The notes: generated by a model from the sequence alone, not told the origin. Positions 8,176 to 17,617 are shown, numbered from the stretch's first letter. The stretch is DNA of 64,000 bases from DATAWK01 sp036267255 (GCA_036267255.1 DATAWK010000036.1:62001-126000), one strand, 5' to 3'. Numbers and translations are program-made.

Positions 8176-8341
8176 TTCCGGGAGGCAGGATGGCTGCAAC
8201 TATGACCATACCGTCGTGTCAGGCAAATAAAGTGACGTTGCAGGGACCGTTCTTTTCGCACAGACACAGAAGAGTTCCCAAAGCGAGACACTTAACGATA
8301 AGGTTCTTCATGTCAGCGAATTCGGTCGTGAAAGAATAATC

Positions 8342-10015
8342 ATGATCATACCGGGGATAGAAGTGGCATCCGATCGCGTTCCCAATGGAACCAAGAACCG
8401 GAGCCGCTGGACAATGGGTGTCTCGGCTGCAGTTTTCGCCTCTACGATCCTGCCGCTGCTCCTGTTTCTCAGGCGATTTCCGCGACTCGCTCCTGTGGCC
8501 GTCGATTCGGCTGACGCCTTTTACTACCTGACCGTTGCACGAAACTCGCTCCATACCACCTTCTATTCCTTCGATGGAACATACCCCACAAATGGATTTC
8601 ATCCCGTCTGGCAATTCCTGCTCTACACCGCCATGCGCTGGAACGTTCTCAAGCCAGCCGACCCCGATGTCACACTGCATCGACTGTTCATCGGAAACGC
8701 ACTTCTCCTCAGCGTTGGGTTTGCTTTGCTGGCTGTCTTTTGTACACGCCATCTGCGCAGACAATGGCTCGCCTTTCCAGCAGTCTGCCCCGGGTTCCTG
8801 TGGTTCGCCGTTGCGTTAATCGCACCCGCATACCTGTCCAATTGGTCCTATCTCAACGGCATGGAGACCTCCGTCGAGCTCATTTGTCTGGGCTTGACGT
8901 TGCTTACCTTCACAACAGACGGCAGCTCTAACTTTCGCCTACAGCTCTCCATGTTCTTCTTCGGATTGACTGTGCTCTGCCGTCTTGATGATGTGTTCTT
9001 TTTGTTGCCCATACTGTTTCTGGTCTGGACATCCCGCCACGGACGTCCGATGCGCCGAACGATCCTTGCTGCCGCCTTGCCGCTAACGATGATCGCGGCG
9101 TATCTCGTCTACAACCGTATCTCCGTCGGTGTGTTTATGCCGACCAGCGGCGCCAGCAAAGCGGCCTTGTCCATTGGGTTGAATGTGCTCTTTGTCCTAC
9201 AGATGATCCTTCCCGTTCAATGGAACGTTTCTCCTGCAATGAACTGGTTTCCTGAAACATTCATGAGGGTGTTTCAAATGATTGTTCCGGCAATCATTTG
9301 TAGTGTTTTCCTCTTTCGCCGTGGATGGCGCCGATTCGATCTCATCGGGGCGCTGTGTCTCGGCGTTTTGTTGAAGAGTCTCTATAACTTCGTAAATGTA
9401 GGGCTCTACGAACAGGGGTCCTGGTATTTCGGAGCTTCCATCTTCGTAGCCAACCTCGTGATTGCTCTCTGGCTAGACCGCACTGCACACTCAGTACAAC
9501 CTGTCGACGCGAAAGATGTGGGTCCAAACCCCTGGATTGCTGCTGTTGTCGGGACTATCTTCGTCGGCATCTGTTTCAATATCTATGTAAATCACATAAT
9601 TGCTAGTGGCACCGGGCGGGAGGCGCTGAGCATTCTCGATCATAGAGAAACTCTGCGCGCGATGGTGCAGCATGAAGGTTCTGATCGCTTTATTGATATG
9701 GACGATGGCGTACTGGCGTACGCCACTGCAATGCCGGCTCTCTCCGGTCTGGGCCTGGTCCTCGATCCTGAGGCTGCTCAGGCACTGGCTCACGGACATT
9801 TCTTTGATATCGCTTTGCAGCGCCACTACTCGCTGATGATGGCAAGCGGATTGTCCCGAACAGTAATAGATTCGGTTTTGGCATCGAACAAGCATGGGTC
9901 TAAAAGCTCGATGGATTTAATCTCTGCTCATGAATTTGACCACTATGCTCTCACTCCAGTGGCATTCGATCCAACAAGCGGTGTGGAACTCTATCGCATC
10001 ACACCGAAGCACTGA
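8342..10015 (+). CDS. Polytopic membrane protein, GT-C glycosyltransferase-like
   Basis: 557 aa with about ten hydrophobic helices. After the first helix comes a loop with VDSADAFYYLTVARNSL and GTYPTNGFHPVWQ. An acidic residue in this first periplasmic loop is typical of GT-C enzymes that use polyprenyl-phosphate sugars. The C-terminal 100 residues (from about 440) form a soluble domain. The exact donor and acceptor cannot be read from sequence, and no glycan genes adjoin it. It lies between a GGDEF gene and a fragment duplicating that gene's end, so its arrival or a neighbouring deletion is suspected. Assigned from loop pattern and topology only. Confidence 0.65.
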   Translation: MIIPGIEVASDRVPNGTKNRSRWTMGVSAAVFASTILPLLLFLRRFPRLAPVAVDSADAFYYLTVARNSLHTTFYSFDGTYPTNGFHPVWQFLLYTAMRWNVLKPADPDVTLHRLFIGNALLLSVGFALLAVFCTRHLRRQWLAFPAVCPGFLWFAVALIAPAYLSNWSYLNGMETSVELICLGLTLLTFTTDGSSNFRLQLSMFFFGLTVLCRLDDVFFLLPILFLVWTSRHGRPMRRTILAAALPLTMIAAYLVYNRISVGVFMPTSGASKAALSIGLNVLFVLQMILPVQWNVSPAMNWFPETFMRVFQMIVPAIICSVFLFRRGWRRFDLIGALCLGVLLKSLYNFVNVGLYEQGSWYFGASIFVANLVIALWLDRTAHSVQPVDAKDVGPNPWIAAVVGTIFVGICFNIYVNHIIASGTGREALSILDHRETLRAMVQHEGSDRFIDMDDGVLAYATAMPALSGLGLVLDPEAAQALAHGHFFDIALQRHYSLMMASGLSRTVIDSVLASNKHGSKSSMDLISAHEFDHYALTPVAFDPTSGVELYRITPKH

Positions 10016-10045
10016 AACTTGAATTGCCAGATATTTGGAGCGAAA

Positions 10046-10135
10046 AGGATCGATGATTTACTGCGTCGCTGCGATAGCGCGCTGTATCAGGCAAAAGCGG
10101 ATGGACGCAATCGTGTGGTGCAGGTGAACATGTAG
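10046..10135 (+). pseudogene. Remnant of a GGDEF gene 3' end
   Basis: The frame encodes IDDLLRRCDSALYQAKADGR and so on to QVNM and a TAG stop (10133-10135), the same as the end of the upstream diguanylate cyclase except for the last residues. No GGDEF core precedes it; the sequence just upstream is the end of the GT-C gene. It is the tail of a deleted or partly duplicated cyclase. Confidence 0.85.
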
Positions 10136-10157
10136 GTGTTGCTGTATAAATCCTGCG
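10048..10157 (+). repeat. Direct repeat, copy 2
   Basis: Partner of the repeat at 8066-8175. Differences at 10054 and 10114 are synonymous relative to copy 1, and the ends diverge after GTGGTGCAG. Immediately downstream, GGGGCAATCAGGC occurs twice (10157-10169 and 10207-10219), the second overlapping the end of the next gene. Confidence 0.85.
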
Positions 10158-10213
10158 GGGCAATCAGGCTCAGCGGGGCGACCAGTCTCAGCGGGCCGCC
10201 CGCGAAGGGGCAA

Positions 10214-11035
10214 TCAGGCCTGAATGAAGGCGAGCAGGTCGGCATTGATCTGGTCCGCATGGATTTGGCACATTCCGTGAGGAAAGCCCGGATAGACCTT
10301 GAGCGTGGCGTTCTTGACGATCTTCGCGGACATGAGACCGGAGGCGCCGATGGGAACGATCTGGTCATCATCGCCGTGAAGAATCAGCGTGGGAATGTCG
10401 ATCTTCTTGAGATCTTCGGTGAAGTCGGTCTCAGAAAATGCCTTGACGGTGTCGTATTCGCTCTTGTGCGATCCCAGCATGCCCTGAAGCCAGAAATTGT
10501 CTCGTACCCCCTCGGAAATCCTGGCGTTGGGCCGGTTGTAACCGTAAAAGGGTAGCGAGAGGTCCTTGTAGAACTGCGAACGGTCCGCGACCAGGCCAGC
10601 GCGTATCCCATCAAAAACAGAGAGCGGCAGACCGCCGGGATTCTTGTCCGTCTTTAACATCAGCGGCGGTACCGCGCCGATCAGCACGGCCTTGGCGACG
10701 CGCTTGGAACCATGCCGGCCCAGATAACGGGCAACCTCGCCGCCACCAGTAGAGTGCCCGACCATCACGGCATTCATAAGATCGAGCGTCTCAAACAGTT
10801 CCGCCAGGTCGTCGGCATACGTGTCCATATCATTGCCATCCCACGGCTGGCTGGAACGTCCGTTGCCGCGCCGGTCATGCGCAATAACGCGATAGCCCTT
10901 CTGTCCAAAAAAGAGCATTTGCGCGTCCCAGGCGTCTGCCGTCAGCGGCCAGCCATGGGAAAACACAATGGGTTGCCCTGTACCCCAATCCTTGAAATAG
11001 ATCGTTGTATCGCCTTTAACTTTGATGGTGTTCAT
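10214..11035 (-). CDS. Alpha/beta hydrolase, cofactor-free haloperoxidase/esterase type
   Basis: 273 aa, full length. The N-terminus TTIYFKDWGTGQPIVFSHGWPL gives the oxyanion-hole HGW. The nucleophile elbow GHSTGGG puts Ser95 as nucleophile, with Asp224 in HGDDDQIVP and His253 in GFPHGM completing the triad. This pattern marks the non-heme chloroperoxidase (Cpo) subgroup, which hydrolyses esters and, with peracid, can brominate. The natural substrate is unknown. No signal peptide, so cytoplasmic. Monocistronic. Confidence 0.92.
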   Translation of the reverse strand: MNTIKVKGDTTIYFKDWGTGQPIVFSHGWPLTADAWDAQMLFFGQKGYRVIAHDRRGNGRSSQPWDGNDMDTYADDLAELFETLDLMNAVMVGHSTGGGEVARYLGRHGSKRVAKAVLIGAVPPLMLKTDKNPGGLPLSVFDGIRAGLVADRSQFYKDLSLPFYGYNRPNARISEGVRDNFWLQGMLGSHKSEYDTVKAFSETDFTEDLKKIDIPTLILHGDDDQIVPIGASGLMSAKIVKNATLKVYPGFPHGMCQIHADQINADLLAFIQA

Positions 11036-11128
11036 GTGGTGTTCCCCTTTCTTTTTTCTTTATAGGCCTTCCTTGTTGTTGCCCTGTAAAACATGGCAAC
11101 AACAAGGCTCTCTGCGACTGCACCGGAG

Positions 11129-12472
11129 TTACAACATTTGCACAATCAACAATGCGTTGAGCGCGAGAATCACGGCAACGGTAAGCCAGCCGAGCCAGGC
11201 CGTCAAGCGGCGATTCACAAATTGCCGCATCAACTGGCTGCGGCCCGTAAGAATCAGCAGCGGGATGAGCGCGAAGGGCAGTGTAAAGCTGAGCAGCACC
11301 TGCGAGAAAAGGATGATCTTCAGCGGGCTGAGACCGACGGCAATCACCACCAGCGCTGGCACCAGCGTGATAAGGCGGCGCAGAAAGACGCTGAACTTGA
11401 TGTTCAGAAAGCCTTCAAGAATCATCTGCCCGGCCATGGTGCCAACCGTAGACGACGACAACCCAGAACAAAGCAGCGCCACAGCGAAAACCATCGCGGA
11501 AAACGAACCGAGCAGCGGTCCCAAAGTGTGATGCGCCTCTTCCACGCTCTCTACCGGATGGCCCAGTTTTGCGAACGCGGCAGCGGCAACAATCAGCATG
11601 GCGGAGTTGATGAGCCACGCTCCGTTCATGGCGGCAAAAACATCGACCAGCTCAAACTGCAGCAGGCGAATGCGGTGATGGTGCGGATTGTGACTGGGAT
11701 CGGCCTGTGCCTCCTGCTCCTCCCGCACGATACTTTCCCGCACACGCGGCTGCACCAGCCCGGAGTGGAGATAGACGACGTGAGGCATCACAGTCGCTCC
11801 CAGGATGGCGACGGCGACATAAATACTGTTGTGGTTCACCGTGGGAACCAGCGTGTAGAACGCCGCTGCCTTCCAATTGATATGCAACAGGAAAACTTCG
11901 AACGCGTAGCAGATGCCAATGACGAAAACGAAGCCCATGATAGCGATTTCCAGCATGCGGAAACCGTAGAGCTCCAACGCGAGAATGGCGAAGACGCAAA
12001 TCGCGGCGATCACGGCGGCCGCCAGCAGAACACTGGTCTTGGACCATCCGGCATCCATCCAGCGCTGGCCAAAGAGCAGGTAAAAACCCAGTGCGGCCCC
12101 AAGAAACTCCGTCATATCGGTGGCCACGGCGGAAACTTCCGCAGCGATCCAAAGCCAGATGGTAGTGCTGCGGGAAAATTGATCGCGGCAACTCTGCGGC
12201 AGCGTGCGTCCGGTGGCGATGCCCAGCTTGGCGGAAAGATACTGGATGAGAATGGCCATCAGGTTCGACCACAACAGCACCCACAACAATTGATAACCGA
12301 ACTCCGAGCCTCCCTGGATGTTCGCAACAAAATTTCCCGGGTCAATATACGCGATGCTGGCGACAAAGGCCGGTCCGAAGTAGCTCCATAACTGGCCGCT
12401 GCGCAGTTCCGGCAACCAGCGGAAGCGCGGAGGCTGATTTGAGACCCTCGGATTTGGAGGAGTGGTCGCCAT
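11129..12472 (-). CDS. mntH: Nramp family divalent metal transporter
   Basis: 447 aa from MATTPPNPRVSNQPPRF; an open frame extending further upstream runs into purD and is not used. The metal-binding motif of helix 1, AYIDPGNF, and the helix 6 motif GATVMPHVVYLHS are both intact (Asp, Asn, Met and His ligands). Eleven or so hydrophobic helices follow. The family imports Mn2+ or Fe2+ with protons across the inner membrane. It is divergent from purD across about 170 bases. No MntR or Fur box was recognised. Confidence 0.93.
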   Translation of the reverse strand: MATTPPNPRVSNQPPRFRWLPELRSGQLWSYFGPAFVASIAYIDPGNFVANIQGGSEFGYQLLWVLLWSNLMAILIQYLSAKLGIATGRTLPQSCRDQFSRSTTIWLWIAAEVSAVATDMTEFLGAALGFYLLFGQRWMDAGWSKTSVLLAAAVIAAICVFAILALELYGFRMLEIAIMGFVFVIGICYAFEVFLLHINWKAAAFYTLVPTVNHNSIYVAVAILGATVMPHVVYLHSGLVQPRVRESIVREEQEAQADPSHNPHHHRIRLLQFELVDVFAAMNGAWLINSAMLIVAAAAFAKLGHPVESVEEAHHTLGPLLGSFSAMVFAVALLCSGLSSSTVGTMAGQMILEGFLNIKFSVFLRRLITLVPALVVIAVGLSPLKIILFSQVLLSFTLPFALIPLLILTGRSQLMRQFVNRRLTAWLGWLTVAVILALNALLIVQML

Positions 12473-12644
12473 AGGATGGGTAGTACGCACGAACCGAAAT
12501 CCCAGTATAAGGTGTAGCGTGGCTGCTTCTTGTTTGAGAATCGTTCCTGACGCACGGGAGCATTTCGGCTGTTCAGTTTGACTTCCCTGCTGCCGTTTCC
12601 TAGCCTGATGTTTAGTCGTTCTATTTTTCGGAGTACGCCTCAAC

Positions 12645-13922
12645 ATGAAAGTTCTCATTATTGGCGGTGGTGGCCGTGAGCATGCCCTCGCCCGATCCAT
12701 CCGCAAATCTCCAAGCGTCACCGAGGTTGTTTGTGCGCCCGGCAATGGCGGCATGGCTGCCCTGGCACGCTGTGTTCCCGTCAACCAGAAGGACCTCGCC
12801 GATCTGCTGCGCGTGGTTGTGGATGAGCAGCCTGGCCTGACTGTGGTTGGACCGGAGCTGCCGCTGAGCCTGGGACTGGTGGATGAGCTGCAACGCCGCA
12901 AGATGCGCGTGTTAGGCCCCACGAAACGCGCTGCGATGCTGGAAAGCAGCAAAGCCTTCGCCAAGGAATTCATGCAGCGCCATCACATTCCGACAGCACA
13001 TTATGCTGTCTGCCATGCAGTGACAGAACTGCACGAGGCGCTCGCGCATTTTCAGACACCTATCGTCGTCAAGGCCGATGGACTGGCCGCCGGCAAAGGC
13101 GTCATCATCTGCAACAGTAAGGAGGAGGCGTACGAGACCGCCAGCCACATGTTCAGCGGCAAACTGCTGGGCAGCTCGGAAACGCGCGTGGTGCTGGAAG
13201 AATTTCTGGAAGGCGATGAGATGTCGTTCCTGGTGCTTGCCGATGGTGTGCATACGCTGCCGCTGGTTGCCGCGCAGGACCACAAACGCATTGGCGAAGG
13301 CGACACCGGCCTGAATACCGGCGGCATGGGAGCTTACTCCACAGATGGGTTGATCGACGCCAACATGCGCGACTGGTTGATCGCGCACGTGGCCCAGCCG
13401 GTGATCGACGACATGGCGGCAGAAGGCGCGCCGTTCACTGGCATTTTGTATTGCGGCATGATGATGACCGCACGCGGCCCCATGGTGCTGGAGTTCAATG
13501 CGCGCTTCGGCGACCCGGAGACGCAGGCCGTGTTGCCGCGGCTGAAAACCGATCTGGTCGAAGCGCTCGAAGCGGCGATCGACGGCAAGCTGGATCAGAT
13601 GAAGCTGGCTTGGCACAAACAGCCCTCCGTCTGCGTCGTGGCGGCGTCGGAGGGCTATCCGGGAAACTATGCAAGCGGCAAAAAAATTACCGGGCTGGAA
13701 GAAGCGGCGGCGCTCGATGGAGTGGAGATATTCCACTCCGGTACGGCGTTGCTGGACAATCACCTTGTGACGGCTGGCGGCCGCGTACTTGCTGTAACCG
13801 CGCTGGCCGATACGCTCCGTCAGGCCTGTGACAGCGCCTATGCTGCACTGGGAAAAATTCACTTCGATGGCATGTATTACCGCCGAGACATCGCACATCG
13901 CGCACTCAAAAAGAAAGGTTAG
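12645..13922 (+). CDS. purD: Phosphoribosylamine--glycine ligase
   Basis: 425 aa, standard length. MKVLIIGGGGREHALA is the PurD N-terminus; the ATP-grasp domain carries PIVVKADGLAAGKGV, the metal site appears as LEFNARFGDPETQAVLPRL, and GMGAYSTDG is present. It joins phosphoribosylamine and glycine to give GAR, the second step of purine synthesis, in the cytoplasm. The stop is followed 7 bases later by the DinB-like gene, so the two probably form an operon. No other pur genes lie nearby. Confidence 0.97.
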   Translation: MKVLIIGGGGREHALARSIRKSPSVTEVVCAPGNGGMAALARCVPVNQKDLADLLRVVVDEQPGLTVVGPELPLSLGLVDELQRRKMRVLGPTKRAAMLESSKAFAKEFMQRHHIPTAHYAVCHAVTELHEALAHFQTPIVVKADGLAAGKGVIICNSKEEAYETASHMFSGKLLGSSETRVVLEEFLEGDEMSFLVLADGVHTLPLVAAQDHKRIGEGDTGLNTGGMGAYSTDGLIDANMRDWLIAHVAQPVIDDMAAEGAPFTGILYCGMMMTARGPMVLEFNARFGDPETQAVLPRLKTDLVEALEAAIDGKLDQMKLAWHKQPSVCVVAASEGYPGNYASGKKITGLEEAAALDGVEIFHSGTALLDNHLVTAGGRVLAVTALADTLRQACDSAYAALGKIHFDGMYYRRDIAHRALKKKG

Positions 13923-13929
13923 ACGAGCA

Positions 13930-14430
13930 ATGGCACACACCGCTGTTACCTTGGAAGATTTACTTTCAGATTTTGAAGAAACCGCAACGCGCTGGCAGGA
14001 ATTTTTTCAGGCAAATCCGGGCGCGGCAGCCGTACCCTGCGACATCGCCAGAAGCGCCAATATCGGCGCACTGGTGTGGCACATCTATGCCGCCGCCTAT
14101 CGGCATGCGGAGCGATTGCTGGGCGAACCTGTCACCGACCTGGAAACGCAGACGCCCGTGAAAGACATTGCTGGCGCCTTTGCTCTGGAGGTAGACGCCG
14201 CCGCGAAGATACGGCAGTTTCTCGAAACCACGAACGACGCCGCCTTGAATGAAGCCCAGGAGTTCGCCAGTCGCACCGGCCTTACGGCCTCCATCAGCCG
14301 CCGCAAACTCTGCCTGCACATTTTTGTGCACGCCATCCGTCACTGGGCGCATATTGGAACTCTGGTGCGTCAGGGTGGCTACCCTGTCCCCTGGCCTCAG
14401 GACATTCTGTTCAGCAAAGCAATTCGCTAG
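13930..14430 (+). CDS. DinB/YfiT-like metal-binding protein
   Basis: 166 aa from ATG 13930, seven bases past the purD stop; a longer upstream frame overlaps purD and is not used. A four-helix-bundle pattern with His residues spaced as in the DinB superfamily is visible: ALVWHIYAAAYRHAERLLG in helix 2 and HIFVHAIRHWAHIGTLVRQGG near the C-terminus, the latter close to the usual HxxxH ligand set. The family includes thiol S-transferases and proteins of unknown role. Linkage to purD does not reveal its substrate. Confidence 0.8.
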   Translation: MAHTAVTLEDLLSDFEETATRWQEFFQANPGAAAVPCDIARSANIGALVWHIYAAAYRHAERLLGEPVTDLETQTPVKDIAGAFALEVDAAAKIRQFLETTNDAALNEAQEFASRTGLTASISRRKLCLHIFVHAIRHWAHIGTLVRQGGYPVPWPQDILFSKAIR

Positions 14431-14469
14431 AGCGTCCTACAGCACGGCGCATCCAACCTGCCTGAACGG

Positions 14470-15945
14470 CTACTGGTCCAGCTTCTTTGTGACCAGTTCG
14501 TTCAACAGCGCAGGGTTCGCCTGCCCTTTCGAGAGCCGCATCACCTGGCCGACGAAAAATGCGGCCACGGTTTTTTTGCCGCCGCGATATTGCTCCACCT
14601 GCTTGGGATTGGCGGCGATGATTTCGTCAATCATTTTTTCCAGCGCAGCGGAATCGCTGATCTGCTGCGGCTTCTCCCGCTCATAAACAACCGGGAAATC
14701 TTCGTTCAACTCGAAGCAGCGATCAAAAAGCTGCTTCAGCATCTTGCTGGATAGCGCGCCGCTCTCGGTCAGGTCGGCGGCCTGCGCGATGCCGCGCATG
14801 GAGATGGGCGACTGGGCCAGTTCCAAACCTGCCGCCTTCAGACGCCCGGCGATTTCTCCCTGCACCAGGTTTGCCACGCGCTTTGGACTCTTTGCCACTT
14901 TGGCCGCGGCTTCAAACTGGTCGGCCAATTCCCGCGAACTGGTCAGCACATGCGCATCCTGCTCGGTGATGTCATACTCGGCAACCATGCGCTTGCGCCG
15001 CGCTTCCGGCAGTTCCGGCATGTTGGCGCGAATTTCTTTCTGCCATGCTGCAGAAACAATCAGCGGCGGCAGGTCCGGCTCTGGGAAATAGCGATAGTCG
15101 TGCGCCTGCTCCTTGGAACGCATGGAGTAGGTCCGGCCTTCGCTCGAATTCCAGAGGCGCGTCTCCTGCACCACGCGGCCGCCACCTTCGATCACTTCAA
15201 TCTGGCGCACAATCTCATACTCCAGCGCGGCTCGAATAAAGCGGAAGCTGTTGACGTTCTTCACCTCGGCCTTGGTGCCGAACTTCTCCGCACCCTTCAG
15301 CCTTACGCTGACGTTGGCGTCGCAGCGCAGCGAACCCTCTTCCATGTTGCAATCGCTCACGCCGGTGTAGAGCAGGATTTCCTTCAGCCGCGTCAGATAT
15401 TCGTAGGCCTCATCGGGCGTGCGAATGTCCGGCTCGCTGACGATTTCACTGAGCGGCGTGCCGCAGCGGTTCAGATCAAGATAGGTCCGCTCCCGCGAGT
15501 CGGCAAAGCCGTCGTGCATGCTCTTGCCTGCGTCTTCCTCCAGATGCAGCCGCGTGATGCCGATGCGCTTGGTGCCGTTCGGCGTCGGAACATCGATCCA
15601 GCCATGCTCAGCCAGCGGCTTGTCGAACTGCGAAATCTGATAGCCCTTGGGCAGATCGGGATAAAAATAATTCTTGCGCGCAAAAATGGAGGTCTCGCGC
15701 ACTTCGCAATTTATGGCCATGGCGGCCAGCGTGGCAAACTCCACGGCGCGGCGATTCAACACCGGCAACGCGCCGGGCAATCCCAGACATACCGGGCAGA
15801 TATGCGTGTTGGGCGCAGCACCGAATTGCGCAGAGCAACCGCAGAAGGCCTTCGTCACGGTCTGCAACTGGACGTGAACCTCAAGGCCGATCACCGGCTC
15901 ATACTTGGCGAGAATCTCTGGAGAAAGCTCTGTCGTCGATAGCAT
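14470..15945 (-). CDS. gatB: Aspartyl/glutamyl-tRNA amidotransferase subunit B
   Basis: 491 aa from MLSTTELSPEIL; upstream in-frame ATGs are not supported. The N-terminus YEPVIGLEVHVQL and the Cys-rich zinc site (CGCSAQFGAAPNTHICPVC) are GatB hallmarks. The kinase-like domain with YPDLPKGYQISQ and the C-terminal helical YqeY-like tail (GGKKTVAAFFVGQVMR) are complete. With GatA and GatC it converts Glu-tRNA(Gln) and Asp-tRNA(Asn) to the amidated forms. The gatA and gatC genes are not in the window, so the operon is split here. It converges on the DinB-like gene. Confidence 0.97.
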   Translation of the reverse strand: MLSTTELSPEILAKYEPVIGLEVHVQLQTVTKAFCGCSAQFGAAPNTHICPVCLGLPGALPVLNRRAVEFATLAAMAINCEVRETSIFARKNYFYPDLPKGYQISQFDKPLAEHGWIDVPTPNGTKRIGITRLHLEEDAGKSMHDGFADSRERTYLDLNRCGTPLSEIVSEPDIRTPDEAYEYLTRLKEILLYTGVSDCNMEEGSLRCDANVSVRLKGAEKFGTKAEVKNVNSFRFIRAALEYEIVRQIEVIEGGGRVVQETRLWNSSEGRTYSMRSKEQAHDYRYFPEPDLPPLIVSAAWQKEIRANMPELPEARRKRMVAEYDITEQDAHVLTSSRELADQFEAAAKVAKSPKRVANLVQGEIAGRLKAAGLELAQSPISMRGIAQAADLTESGALSSKMLKQLFDRCFELNEDFPVVYEREKPQQISDSAALEKMIDEIIAANPKQVEQYRGGKKTVAAFFVGQVMRLSKGQANPALLNELVTKKLDQ

Positions 15946-15998
15946 GTTCGATTTTGATTTTAGCAGCGGCGGGAAGGGTGGAGTATCGCGGGAGGTAT

Positions 15999-16922
15999 CT
16001 ATCGCCTGCGATAGATAATCTGCAGGTGTTCGGCCTCGAGCGCCTTCTGTGCCTGCAAACGGGCGTGGTTGGCCCACGGACCGACAGGGTCCAGCTGCGT
16101 ATAACGAACCCAGTGGGACAACGCCCTGCGCGGCTCCGCTTGCCGCTCATAGGCAAGCGCCAGGTTGTAATGGGCATCGGCATAGTCCGGAACCAGGCGG
16201 ATCGCCGTCTTGTAGGCATCGATCGCGTCGGGCAGACGCTGCAGTTCATCCAGCACATTCCCTAAATCAAAAAAGGCCAGCGCATACTTTGGATCGGATT
16301 CCGTAGCCCTGCGATACATCTCTTCAGCGCGTGTGTACTGACGCAGATTGTAATAAATGGTGCCCAGGTTGATGCACGCAGGCGCGTGATCCGGCTGCAC
16401 TTCCAGAATGCGTCGATAAATTTCCATCACCTGCTTGTGGGCAGTGCGTTCGTCCTCACGGCGAACGGCCTCGACAAAGAGTTCGGTAACATAAGCATCG
16501 CGGCTGCGTTGGCTCACCCCCATGCGCGCCACACTCCGCAGCGGACGCTGCGCCTGGCTGTCAAAGTCGAACATCAACTGGCACGAGATAGGATCGACCA
16601 CCATGCCGGCGTGGCGAAAGACCACCCGCGATCCCGTGGAATCGGCAGCCGACTCCAGCAAGGGTTCGGCCATTCCGGAGACACGCCGCATGGCTGCCAC
16701 AGACTCATGAATGCTGGACGCACGAATATGCCGGGAAGAAAGGTCGCGCAGCGTACGCAAATGGGAAAGGTGCCGGAAACTGTAGGCTTCCAGATGGTCA
16801 ACTAGTCCGGATCTCTCCCATCCGCTCAACTGACGAGCGGTGATGTGCAGGATTCGGAGAACGTCTTGACGGCTATATCGGGTCACAGTTCTGTGCGCAG
16901 AGCACCGTCTACTGCCGCTCAT
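15999..16922 (-). CDS. MerR-type DNA-binding domain fused to TPR repeats
   Basis: 307 aa. Residues about 13-85 form a MerR-like winged helix-turn-helix (RYSRQDVLRILHITARQLSGWERSGLV), then a degenerate linker. From about 160 there are three or four tetratricopeptide repeats (HAPACINLGTIYYNLRQYTR, YALAFFDLGNVLDELQRL, YADAHYNLALAYERQAEPRR). The fusion suggests a DNA-binding regulator that senses or docks a protein partner instead of a small ligand. The target is unknown. It sits 53 bases upstream of gatB on the same strand and may be co-transcribed with it. Confidence 0.85.
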   Translation of the reverse strand: MSGSRRCSAHRTVTRYSRQDVLRILHITARQLSGWERSGLVDHLEAYSFRHLSHLRTLRDLSSRHIRASSIHESVAAMRRVSGMAEPLLESAADSTGSRVVFRHAGMVVDPISCQLMFDFDSQAQRPLRSVARMGVSQRSRDAYVTELFVEAVRREDERTAHKQVMEIYRRILEVQPDHAPACINLGTIYYNLRQYTRAEEMYRRATESDPKYALAFFDLGNVLDELQRLPDAIDAYKTAIRLVPDYADAHYNLALAYERQAEPRRALSHWVRYTQLDPVGPWANHARLQAQKALEAEHLQIIYRRR

Positions 16923-17040
16923 TATGCGGATTTTTTGCGGCCATCACAAGTTAAATAATGAGTTTTCTGAGGAAAACCCGTCCCAAACCATAAAAAACCC
17001 GGTAAAACCCGAAACAAAGTCGCCGATTCCATCGGCAGTT

Positions 17041-17475
17041 TCAATCGATGGAAACATAAATCTCTACCGTCTCCGGCCCCCAGTAAATGTCGAAATCGCA
17101 GCCGTAGTTACGCGGCATGCAAGACGACCACACCTGCTGCCACGCGGCCATCAACGTCTCCGGCTGCGGACCGCGGGCATCCACTACAGCGTAGGCGGCC
17201 GCAGGAATCGTAACCTTGTGCATGCCTTCCGGCACCTCCGCATCGGCTGGAACCTCATACCCCAGCAGCATGGTGTATTCCCCCGTATGATCGCTGTCAT
17301 ATTCGCTGTAGAGCGAGTAAACGGCATCACTGACGCGTTGCGGCAGTTGCTGTGCAATTTTTTCCACGCGAAAACGTCCCCAGAAGGCGCCAATCTGCTC
17401 TGGATGTGCGTTGGATGTGCGCCGCGCAATGCCGGCCAGTGTGAACGAAGGACGATAGGATTTCTGATATTGCAT
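17041..17475 (-). CDS. GyrI-like / AraC effector-binding domain protein
   Basis: 144 aa, a stand-alone effector-binding fold. The N-terminal MQYQKSYRPSFTLAGIARRTSNAHPEQIGAFWGRF, the middle YTMLLGYEVPADAEVPEGM with Tyr and acidic residues, and the C-terminal CDFDIYWGPETVEIYVSID match the GyrI-like small-molecule-binding family. Such proteins bind cationic or hydrophobic ligands. No DNA-binding domain is attached. Monocistronic, between the MerR-TPR gene and tRNA-Thr. Confidence 0.82.
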   Translation of the reverse strand: MQYQKSYRPSFTLAGIARRTSNAHPEQIGAFWGRFRVEKIAQQLPQRVSDAVYSLYSEYDSDHTGEYTMLLGYEVPADAEVPEGMHKVTIPAAAYAVVDARGPQPETLMAAWQQVWSSCMPRNYGCDFDIYWGPETVEIYVSID

Positions 17476-17541
17476 GCACCATACTTATCGTTACAGCACG
17501 GTAAATGTCCAGAAAAGATGTTGCGAAGATGACGATAAACA

Positions 17542-17617
17542 TGGAGCCGACGATCGGACTTGAACCGATGACCTGCTGATTACGAATCAGCTGCTCTACC
17601 AACTGAGCTACGTCGGC
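17542..17617 (-). tRNA. tRNA-Thr(CGT)
   Basis: Read on the minus strand, it folds as a full cloverleaf of 76 nt with an encoded CCA. The acceptor GCCGACG pairs with CGTCGGC, the D arm is GCTCAGTTGGTAGAGC, the anticodon stem GCTGA/TCAGC encloses the loop TTCGTAA with anticodon CGT, and the T arm contains GGTTCAAGTCC. It reads ACG codons. An open frame crossing it is spurious. Confidence 0.97.

Noticed and set aside
12473..12973. N-terminal extension of the Nramp frame into purD
   Set aside because: Overlaps purD and is Ser/Arg-rich antisense; the Nramp domain starts after the ATG at 12472.
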